A stretch of DNA of 14,454 nt from Fontibacterium sp038145245. Lineage in GTDB: Bacteria; Pseudomonadota; Alphaproteobacteria; Pelagibacterales; Pelagibacteraceae. The notes beneath the pieces are model-generated. The model searched no databases. It was given only the letters and a program-made list of their open reading frames with translations, and was not told the origin of the DNA. How positions within the stretch are numbered: position 1 is the stretch's first letter; each line of letters begins with the position of its first letter. A program made the position numbers and the translations under genes. The DNA is taken from the NCBI GenBank assembly GCA_038145245.1, contig JAYQPI010000020.1:1-14454 (forward strand), written 5' to 3'. Below, piece after piece: positions 1-4,756 of the stretch.

Positions 1-447
1 CAAACATTATTTTGGGTATTTGCAGGATTAATGGGAGCATCCCTTTCTTCAATATTTATGGTTTATGTTGGCGCTAGTATTGCTCGGGTATTTTTTATTA
101 CCGCAGCAACTTTTGCTACAATGAGTCTTTACGGCTACACAACAAAATCTGATCTGACTAAACTTGGATCATTTTTAATGATGGGTTTAATTGGAATCAT
201 CATCGCTTCAATCGTAAATATTTTTCTTAAATCTACACAACTAGAATTTATCGTATCATTACTTGGAGTTATAATTTTTGTTGGTTTAACTGCTTACGAC
301 ACACAAAAAATTAAAGACATGTATTTTGATGGTGGAGATTCTGAAACAATGGCTAAAAAATCTATTATGGGTGCTTTAACTCTATATTTAGATTTTATTA
401 ACCTCTTTATAATGTTGTTAAGATTTTTCGGACAAAGAAGAGACTAA
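1..447 (+). CDS. Bax inhibitor-1/YccA (YbhL-like) family membrane protein, 5' end outside window
   Basis: The reading frame is open from base 1, so the gene starts upstream; an internal ATG at 31 is unlikely to be the true start because hydrophobic family-like sequence precedes it. The visible 148 residues form several membrane helices. The C-terminal part carries the family hallmark: a helix ending in TAYDTQKIK, a short polar loop, then the final hydrophobic segment ALTLYLDFINLFIMLLRFFG. These Asp-bearing stretches are typical of BI-1/TMBIM proteins, which are inner-membrane proteins in bacteria and are linked to ion (Ca2+/pH) leak and membrane protein quality control. The bacterial role here is inferred only. 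The stop codon is followed by 36 bp before the next gene, and that gap holds a strong hairpin. Family assignment is firm; the physiological role is not. Confidence 0.9.
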   Translation, partial: QTLFWVFAGLMGASLSSIFMVYVGASIARVFFITAATFATMSLYGYTTKSDLTKLGSFLMMGLIGIIIASIVNIFLKSTQLEFIVSLLGVIIFVGLTAYDTQKIKDMYFDGGDSETMAKKSIMGALTLYLDFINLFIMLLRFFGQRRD

Positions 448-461
448 TCTATTTATTTTTT

Positions 462-485
462 ATAGCCCCATTTATATGGGGCTAT
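462..485 (+). repeat. Perfect 10-bp inverted repeat (hairpin) overlapping the peroxiredoxin start
   Basis: ATAGCCCCAT (462-471) and ATGGGGCTAT (476-485) are exact reverse complements separated by the 4-nt loop TTAT. The stem has a five-pair GC core, which stands out in such AT-rich DNA. It lies between the BI-1-like stop codon (447) and the peroxiredoxin. The right arm contains the first two bases of the ATG at 484. A T-rich tract precedes the stem, but no T-run follows it on either strand, so it does not look like a standard intrinsic terminator. It could act as a 3'-end stabiliser of the upstream mRNA or as a translation-modulating hairpin. Confidence 0.75.
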
Positions 486-1074
486 GAACAAGATGAACCA
501 ATCGAATTTACTTAAACCTGATTGGTCAAATATACCAGCACCAGAATTAGATGTATCGCTAGAACATTTAAATAATTTTACAATTCCAGAAATAAAACTT
601 TTAAGCACAAGTGGACATGAGATTGATTTATCAAAATTAAATGGGCTCAGTATTATTTATGTATACCCGATGACAGGCCAACCTAATGTTGAATTGCCTA
701 AGGGTTGGGATCAGATACCTGGGGCGAGAGGATGTACACCACAATCCTGCAGCTTCAGAGATAATTTTTCAGAACTTAAAAAATTAAATATTGAAAATAT
801 TTTTGGACTTTCAAGCCAAACGACTAAATATCAAAAAGAAATGTCGGAAAGACTTCATCTTCCTTATCCTATTTTATCCGATGAAAAATTGCTGTTTGCG
901 AATGCTTTAAAGCTTCCTACCTTTAAAGTGGATAATATGAATTTAATTAAAAGAATTACTTTAATTATAAATAATAAAGAAATTATAAAATATTTTTATC
1001 CTGTCTTTCCGCCAGATCAAAATGTAAATGATGTAATATTTTGGTTAAAAGAAAATAAAGTTAACAAGTGCTAA
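484..1074 (+). CDS. Peroxiredoxin, AhpC/TSA-type with a BCP/PrxQ-like Cys pair
   Basis: A predicted thiol peroxidase that reduces hydrogen peroxide or organic hydroperoxides in the cytosol. Residues 57-63 (IIYVYPM) form the core strand and loop. The active-site segment is PGARGCTPQSCSFRD at 79-93, with Cys84 as the likely peroxidatic Cys and Cys89 as the likely resolving Cys, the five-residue spacing seen in BCP/PrxQ enzymes. An insertion between YPM and GCT (TGQPNVELPKGWDQI) and the downstream FGLSSQ, HLPYPILSDE and FYPVFPPD segments match an alphaproteobacterial peroxiredoxin subgroup I recall as stand-alone enzymes. A further Cys is the final residue (196). The ATG at 484 sits inside a hairpin; the ATG at 493 (Met4), preceded by AACAAG, is an equally plausible start. 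The 3' end overlaps the convergent DUF2256 gene by 4 bp. Confidence 0.88.
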   Translation: MNKMNQSNLLKPDWSNIPAPELDVSLEHLNNFTIPEIKLLSTSGHEIDLSKLNGLSIIYVYPMTGQPNVELPKGWDQIPGARGCTPQSCSFRDNFSELKKLNIENIFGLSSQTTKYQKEMSERLHLPYPILSDEKLLFANALKLPTFKVDNMNLIKRITLIINNKEIIKYFYPVFPPDQNVNDVIFWLKENKVNKC

Positions 1075-1199
1075 TTGCCAGAACATCGCTTAGAACAATA
1101 TTTTACAAAATTCCAATTTTTTTCCCATTTTTTTCTCCATACGAATTCTTTTTTACAACTAGTACAAATTTTTTTAGGTAGCTGATATTTTTTTTTCAA
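1071..1199 (-). CDS. Small DUF2256 family protein (42 aa), four-cysteine putative zinc-binding protein
   Basis: This short minus-strand frame, easily missed by gene callers, reads M(TTG)KKKYQLPKKICTSC, then KKEFVWRKKWEKNW, then NFVKYCSKRCSGN and a TAG stop. It matches the DUF2256 pattern as I know it: LPxKxCxxCxRxFxWRKKW, then W, VKYCSxRC. Two CxxC/CxxxC-type pairs (Cys12, Cys15, Cys34, Cys38) suggest a zinc knuckle. No ATG lies in the open frame between the upstream stop (1251-1253) and the conserved core. The TTG at 1199 gives a normal family length and lies one base after the DUF2794 stop, which implies translational coupling to that gene. The end overlaps the peroxiredoxin stop tail to tail by 4 bp. 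Function is unknown. An ATT or other non-ATG start slightly upstream cannot be excluded. Confidence 0.82.
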   Translation of the reverse strand: MKKKYQLPKKICTSCKKEFVWRKKWEKNWNFVKYCSKRCSGN

Positions 1200-1200
1200 A

Positions 1201-1545
1201 TTACTTAATAACTTTAAGATGTTTTTTTGAATATTTTCTTGAAATGATTTTTAAAATAGAACTTAAGTTATCTGAAATTTTAATAACTAAACCACTTGCA
1301 TCTTTTAGCTGATATTTATTCTTATCTTTTTGATTAAGTATTTTTAATATTTGAAATAAAGGATTTTCCGTTGCCTTTCTATAGATTTCAAAACTAATCA
1401 TAGTCTTGCTCATATAAATTCCATAATCTTTCCATTCGCCAACAGAAACCATTGAACCATAAAGATTTAAGATTTCTTGCAGCTCTTTTTTATTAAAAAA
1501 GTTTTCTTTATTAAGATTATTATTTTTAATTAAATGAAGTTTCAT
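1201..1545 (-). CDS. DUF2794 family protein
   Basis: A 114-residue soluble protein with no signal peptide or membrane segment. The region at about residues 17-43 (FNKKELQEILNLYGSM, then VSVGEWKDYGI) is the DUF2794 hallmark, known in alphaproteobacteria as F-x(3)-EL-x(2)-IL-x-LYG-x-MV and GEWRDYAI. The rest also fits: a hydrophobic middle (MISFEIYRKATENPLFQILK) and a C-terminal GLVIKISDNLSSILKII. The C-terminus is Lys-rich. Its ATG overlaps the stop of yciB by 4 bp (ATGA, 1542-1545), and the DUF2256 gene follows one base after its stop, so the three are likely one transcript. No function is established for the family and I infer none. Confidence 0.85.
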   Translation of the reverse strand: MKLHLIKNNNLNKENFFNKKELQEILNLYGSMVSVGEWKDYGIYMSKTMISFEIYRKATENPLFQILKILNQKDKNKYQLKDASGLVIKISDNLSSILKIISRKYSKKHLKVIK

Positions 1546-2087
1546 TGGTCAGTTCTGTGTTTTTGAATAAGCGATACCTGCATAATCGTAAATATTAAAG
1601 TGATCGGTAATAATCCAAAAACTTTAAACTGAACCCAGAATTCTTCACTCTGTGTTCTCCAAACAAGCTCATTTAAAATTGCTAAAAAAATAAAAAAATA
1701 CATCCAACGTTTATTTAGAATATTCCAGCCCTCGTCTGAAATTTTAATTGAGCCATCAAATAATTTTTTTAATAAAGGTTGTTTAAGAAAAATTTGTCCA
1801 TACAAAAGTATAAGTGCAAAAATTACATTTATAATTGTAGGCTTCATGTAAAAGAATATTTTGTTGTCAAAAATAATTGCAAGTCCACCAAAGATAGAAA
1901 CAACAACTGCACCCAATATTGGTATAGTTGGAATTTTTTTATCTATTCGATAAACAAAAAATACCGATATAATAGTTGCAATAATTAAAGGAATTATTGC
2001 ATAAGTCATCCCATGTCTTTTGTAGAAATAAAAAAAGATTAATAATGGACCTATGTCTAAGAAAAATTTTATGAGACCTTTATTCAT
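1542..2087 (-). CDS. yciB: Inner-membrane septation protein A / YciB (IspZ) family
   Basis: A 181-residue polytopic membrane protein with about five hydrophobic segments. Diagnostic segments are the N-terminal FFLDIGPLLIFFYFYKRHG (residues 8-26), RIDKKIPTIPILGAVVVSIFGGL in the middle, KPTIINVIFALILLYG, and the GWNILNKRWMYFFIFLAILNE stretch, where W-x(3)-NxRW and LNE-x-VWR are typical of YciB. The family is an inner-membrane protein linked to envelope integrity and septation, with intracellular-septation defects reported in Shigella. The ATG at 2087 fits the family N-terminus (a few residues, then D-x-GPLL). It is the first gene of a minus-strand trio, and its 5' end overlaps the divergent DUF3108 gene by up to 35 bp. 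YciB next to cytochrome c maturation genes is a known alphaproteobacterial neighbourhood. Confidence 0.92.
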   Translation of the reverse strand: MNKGLIKFFLDIGPLLIFFYFYKRHGMTYAIIPLIIATIISVFFVYRIDKKIPTIPILGAVVVSIFGGLAIIFDNKIFFYMKPTIINVIFALILLYGQIFLKQPLLKKLFDGSIKISDEGWNILNKRWMYFFIFLAILNELVWRTQSEEFWVQFKVFGLLPITLIFTIMQVSLIQKHRTDQ

Positions 2088-2838
2088 TAAATTTTTAGTA
2101 TTTTTTTTTATAATTATTCTAAACTTTAATTCGTCTTTAGCAAAAGAATTTAAATATGATGTTCGTGCTTATAATTTAAATGTTATGGATATTAATTTTA
2201 ATATCGATGATGAGGTAAATAATAAAATTACTTTTAGCGCTGAAAGTGTAGGTATCGTTGGGTTCTTTGTAAAAGTATTTGCAAAATCTAAAGTTGAATT
2301 TGGTGATAAAAGTAAGAATACTTGGAGCTACGAGTATCGATATGATAAACCATCTACTAATAAGTATAGAGTAAATAAAATTAATTTTTCCAAAGAAAAA
2401 GTTCTTAGTTTTGAAACTGATCCACCTAGAACTGAAGATTTAACCAAAAAAGTTCCATATAAAAAAGAAGATTATTTTGGGGTTATTGATCCAATTTTTG
2501 CTGTTAAAAAATTATTCTTGATTGATAAAAAAAATCTTGATTGTAATAAAAAAATTAAGGTTTTTGATGGTAATATTTTTTATTATTTAGTAATGAAAAA
2601 AGAAAATGTGCATATAGACTTTGATTCAGTCTTTTCTAATTATAAAGGAAAATTACAAAAATGCATTTTGACTTATCAACCAATATCAGGTTACATTCCA
2701 GGAGACCCCAACACTCCTGAGCAGTTTAAAGTAGATCTTTACTTTGGAATTGTTGGGGATAACTATTTTCCGATTTATGCGACAACTAAAGGAAAAAAAG
2801 GAATTAGACTTAAAATGTACTTAGATACAATTCACTGA
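2053..2838 (+). CDS. DUF3108 family exported protein
   Basis: The N-terminus is a clear Sec signal peptide: basic start (MSKKNFMR), hydrophobic core (about residues 10-23), and likely cleavage after SSLA (residue 30), leaving KEFKYDVRAYNL. The mature part is beta-rich with the DUF3108 layout: YDVRAYNLNVMDINFNID, then F(S)AESVGIVGFFVK, and a C-terminal PISGYIPGDPNTP ... VDLYFGIVGDNYFPIYATTKGKKG. It probably works in the periplasm; the function of the family is unknown. Two starts are possible, ATG 2053 and ATG 2071 (Met7), and both keep the signal peptide. Either one lies inside the divergent yciB coding sequence, so the genes overlap head to head. Its promoter must therefore lie inside yciB, unless yciB starts further in. 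Confidence 0.82.
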   Translation: MSKKNFMRPLFIKFLVFFFIIILNFNSSLAKEFKYDVRAYNLNVMDINFNIDDEVNNKITFSAESVGIVGFFVKVFAKSKVEFGDKSKNTWSYEYRYDKPSTNKYRVNKINFSKEKVLSFETDPPRTEDLTKKVPYKKEDYFGVIDPIFAVKKLFLIDKKNLDCNKKIKVFDGNIFYYLVMKKENVHIDFDSVFSNYKGKLQKCILTYQPISGYIPGDPNTPEQFKVDLYFGIVGDNYFPIYATTKGKKGIRLKMYLDTIH

Positions 2839-2858
2839 GCTATTGAATTTTTTATAAT
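2831..2858 (+). promoter_or_regulatory. Candidate sigma-70-type promoter for hspQ
   Basis: A perfect TATAAT lies at 2853-2858, 16 bp downstream of a weak -35 (TTCACT, 2831-2836, four of six matches to TTGACA) that overlaps the end of the DUF3108 gene. Transcription would start near 2865, giving a leader of about a dozen bases before the ATG at 2878. In such AT-rich DNA a TATAAT can occur by chance, so the call is tentative. Confidence 0.35.
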
Positions 2859-2877
2859 AATCACTACTTTAAATTTA

Positions 2878-3207
2878 ATGTTAGAAAAAAAATTAAACAA
2901 AGCCAAATTCTCAATTGGGGAAGTGGTAAGACATCGTTTGTTTGATTTTAGAGGCGTGATCTACGATGTAGATTTTCAATTTAATAATTCAGAAGAATGG
3001 TACCAATCAATTCCAAAAGCAGCGCGTCCTAGAAAAGATCAGCCCTTTTATCATTTATTAGCTGAAAATGATGAGATCACTTACGAGGCTTATGTTTCAG
3101 AGCAGAATTTAGTGGGTGATGATCCAAATGAACCAGTAAGACATCCTTTAGTTAATGAAATATTTAAAGGAAAAAGAGGAAATCTTTACTTTAAACCCTC
3201 AAATTAG
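2878..3207 (+). CDS. hspQ: Heat shock protein HspQ / hemimethylated-DNA-binding YccV-like protein
   Basis: A 109-residue protein covering the whole HspQ/YccV-like domain. Visible hallmarks are AKFSIGEVVRHRLFDFRGVI (residues 9-28), YDVDFQFNNSEEWY, then PRKDQPFYHLLAEN (51-66 region), TYEAYVSEQNLVGDD, and PVRHPLVNEIF near the end. In E. coli HspQ binds hemimethylated DNA and acts as a specificity-enhancing factor of Lon protease. In alphaproteobacteria the domain is common as a stand-alone cytosolic protein. The short gap after the DUF3108 gene (39 bp) contains a TATAAT-like box, suggesting its own promoter. A 170-bp structured non-coding gap follows, and no clear terminator is seen directly after the stop. 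The family call is strong; the exact role in this organism is inferred. Confidence 0.92.
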   Translation: MLEKKLNKAKFSIGEVVRHRLFDFRGVIYDVDFQFNNSEEWYQSIPKAARPRKDQPFYHLLAENDEITYEAYVSEQNLVGDDPNEPVRHPLVNEIFKGKRGNLYFKPSN

Positions 3208-3259
3208 CCTTATTCTTACCGCCTTAATTCAAACATTTTTAACGCAAAAGTTAGACAGA

Positions 3260-3276
3260 TTAATTTATTAAATTAA
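3260..3276. repeat. AT-rich perfect palindrome in the hspQ-ccmC gap
   Basis: TTAATTTA and TAAATTAA flank a single central T, forming a 17-bp perfect dyad. It could be an operator for a dimeric regulator, or chance in AT-only sequence. It lies just upstream of the larger 12-bp stem in the same gap. Confidence 0.35.
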
Positions 3277-3282
3277 AGTTAA

Positions 3283-3333
3283 TACCTAACTGAGTTATCT
3301 TTGATCCCCAATCTCCCTTATCTCAGTTAGGTA
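3283..3333 (+). other. 12-bp perfect stem with 27-nt loop in the hspQ-ccmC gap; candidate structured RNA
   Basis: TACCTAACTGAG (3283-3294) is exactly complementary to CTCAGTTAGGTA (3322-3333), and the loop spans 3295-3321. On the plus strand the loop is pyrimidine-rich and contains GATCCCC and TCTCCC, which resemble anti-Shine-Dalgarno sequence. On the minus strand it would expose two GGGA motifs. No T-run follows, so it is not an intrinsic terminator. The arms mix G/C and A/T and are far longer than expected by chance in a gap this size. It could be a 5' leader element of the ccm operon, a small RNA, or a long-spaced operator. No known riboswitch class was recognised. Strand is assumed from the direction of the flanking genes. 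Confidence 0.55.
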
Positions 3334-3347
3334 AACTTCTAATCTTC

Positions 3348-3385
3348 TCAAACATGTAGTAAAAAAATCAAACTTAAATGTTTGA
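3348..3385 (+). promoter_or_regulatory. Alternative hairpins covering the ccmC start codon
   Basis: TCAAACAT (3348-3355) can pair with ATGTTTGA (3378-3385), which includes the ccmC ATG. A second TCAAAC (3368-3373) can form a shorter hairpin with GTTTGA (3380-3385). The two pairings are mutually exclusive and both mask the start region. No strong Shine-Dalgarno sequence is visible before this ATG. A translational control role is a hypothesis based only on complementarity. Confidence 0.3.
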
Positions 3386-4076
3386 AATATTTAAACCTAG
3401 AACTTTTTTTAATTTAGCAAACAACAGTATTTTTTGGTTAAAGATAATTTTTTCTTTTGCAATTATTATTGGTTTAATTTTAGCATTAGTTTTATCACCA
3501 ATTGATTATTTACAAAAAGATACTGTGCGAATTATGTATGTGCACGTGCCGTCCTCCTGGATTTCTTTATTTATTTTTTTAATTATTGGAGTCTCATCAT
3601 TTATAAGTTTAATTTTTAAAGTTAGAGTTTTTTCAGTTTATGCTAAAAGTTTAGCACCGATTGGATTAGTTTTTTCTTTAATCTCTATTGTGACGGGATC
3701 ATTGTGGGGTTATCCAACATGGGGAACTTTTTGGAGTTGGGATGGCAGATTAACTTCAATGTTTGTTTTAGTGTTAACTTATATTTTATACTTTTCTTTG
3801 TGGTCGTTTATAAAAAATTATAATTTAGCTGAAAGAATTACTAATGTTGTTGGCATTGTAGGATTAGTAAATATTCCTATTATTAAATTTTCGGTTGCAT
3901 GGTGGAATACGCTTCATCAACCAGCAAGCATTACACTAACTGCCGCACCCACTATACATAGTTCAATGTTAGCGCCATTACTTATTATGTTTTTTAGCTT
4001 TTGTATTTTATCGTTAATTATTTTCTTGATTAGATATAAATATGAAATTATAAATTTTAGAGTTAATAAAAAATGA
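3378..4076 (+). CDS. ccmC: Cytochrome c maturation protein CcmC, heme-handling membrane protein
   Basis: CcmC works in the inner membrane in System I cytochrome c biogenesis, where it takes heme and, with CcmD and the CcmAB ATPase, loads it onto CcmE. The 232-residue sequence has about six hydrophobic helices. The tryptophan-rich periplasmic signature WGTFWSWD is at residues 115-122. The conserved heme-ligand histidines are visible as His56 in YVHVPSSW and His180 in WWNTLHQP. Length and order match CcmC rather than the much longer CcmF. It is the first gene of the ccm run. Its stop overlaps the ccmD start by 4 bp (ATGA). ccmA and ccmB, often directly upstream in alphaproteobacteria, are absent here; a structured non-coding gap stands in their place. 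Confidence 0.96.
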   Translation: MFEIFKPRTFFNLANNSIFWLKIIFSFAIIIGLILALVLSPIDYLQKDTVRIMYVHVPSSWISLFIFLIIGVSSFISLIFKVRVFSVYAKSLAPIGLVFSLISIVTGSLWGYPTWGTFWSWDGRLTSMFVLVLTYILYFSLWSFIKNYNLAERITNVVGIVGLVNIPIIKFSVAWWNTLHQPASITLTAAPTIHSSMLAPLLIMFFSFCILSLIIFLIRYKYEIINFRVNKK

Positions 4077-4267
4077 TATTAAATTTTTTAAATATGGGCG
4101 GTTATGGTTTATACATATGGTTATCATATGCTTTTGCCACTTTATCGTTAATCTTTCTTTATTACGTTTCAGTTAAAAAATTGAATTCTATTAAAAATAT
4201 CGAGCATCTTTATCAGTCTGAAAGAGCTGAAGAAGTTTCAGTTTCACTACAAGCTAATAAATTTTAG
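4073..4267 (+). CDS. ccmD: Heme exporter protein CcmD
   Basis: A small 64-residue protein with one membrane helix: MGGYGLYIWLSYAFATLSLIFLYY (about residues 8-31), followed by a basic, charged cytoplasmic tail. The GGYG-x-Y(I/V)W-x-SY pattern and position after ccmC are typical of CcmD. CcmD is needed to release heme-loaded CcmE from the CcmABC complex. It starts inside the ccmC stop codon (ATGA). A 54-bp gap separates it from ccmE, the only notable gap inside the operon; I see no hairpin or convincing promoter there. Confidence 0.9.
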   Translation: MILNFLNMGGYGLYIWLSYAFATLSLIFLYYVSVKKLNSIKNIEHLYQSERAEEVSVSLQANKF

Positions 4268-4321
4268 TTTAATATCTAATTAAGTCCCGATATCTTCTTA
4301 AAAATTTGTTTAAATACAATT

Positions 4322-4756
4322 ATGATTTTTAGCAAATCTGCAAAAAATAGATTAAAAATCTTTTCATTATTATTAGTTGTCGCGTCGATAATATTTTTTT
4401 TTATTTATAATAATTTACAAAAAAATGTGGTGTATTTTTATGCGCCTCAAGAAATAAAAAATTTAAAAAATACACCCACTAATAAGATTAGACTTGGAGG
4501 ATTAGTCAAAGAAAATTCGCTGAAGAAAAATAACAATACTTATGTTTTTATTATTACTGATCTAAAAAGTGAAATTTTTGTTGAGTATAATGGTCTATTG
4601 CCCAATTTATTTGTCGAAGGAAAAAGTGCTGTTGTAGAGGGTGTTTTAAAAGATAAAAGATATTTTATTGCAAGCACAATACTTGCAAAACATGATGAGA
4701 ATTATATGCCGCCAGAAGTTGCAAATAGTTTGAAAAAAAATAAATCAAATAAATGA
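4322..4756 (+). CDS. ccmE: Cytochrome c-type biogenesis heme chaperone CcmE
   Basis: CcmE is a membrane-anchored periplasmic chaperone that binds heme covalently and passes it to CcmF/CcmH. The protein has an N-terminal membrane anchor (about residues 11-30), then an OB-fold beta domain with KIRLGGLVKENS (55-66), VFIITDLKSEIFVEYNGLLPNLFVEGKSAVVEGVL (75-109), and the heme-attachment motif KHDENYMPPEV, where His124 is the covalent heme ligand and Tyr128 the axial ligand. Its length of 144 is normal. Its stop overlaps the ccmF start by 4 bp (ATGA, 4753-4756). Confidence 0.96.
   Translation: MIFSKSAKNRLKIFSLLLVVASIIFFFIYNNLQKNVVYFYAPQEIKNLKNTPTNKIRLGGLVKENSLKKNNNTYVFIITDLKSEIFVEYNGLLPNLFVEGKSAVVEGVLKDKRYFIASTILAKHDENYMPPEVANSLKKNKSNK

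Noticed and set aside
462..485. Intrinsic terminator reading of the hairpin after the BI-1-like gene
   Set aside because: The T-rich tract lies before, not after, the stem on the plus strand, and the minus strand would be followed by an A-tract, so neither orientation has the needed U-run.
1779..1988. 69-residue plus-strand open frame opposite yciB
   Set aside because: It lies wholly antisense to the well-supported yciB, has a low-complexity Asn/Lys/Tyr composition and no recognisable domain.
4268..4321. Possible promoter or structure in the 54-bp gap between ccmD and ccmE
   Set aside because: Only a TACAAT abutting the ccmE start was seen, with no -35 box and no meaningful hairpin.
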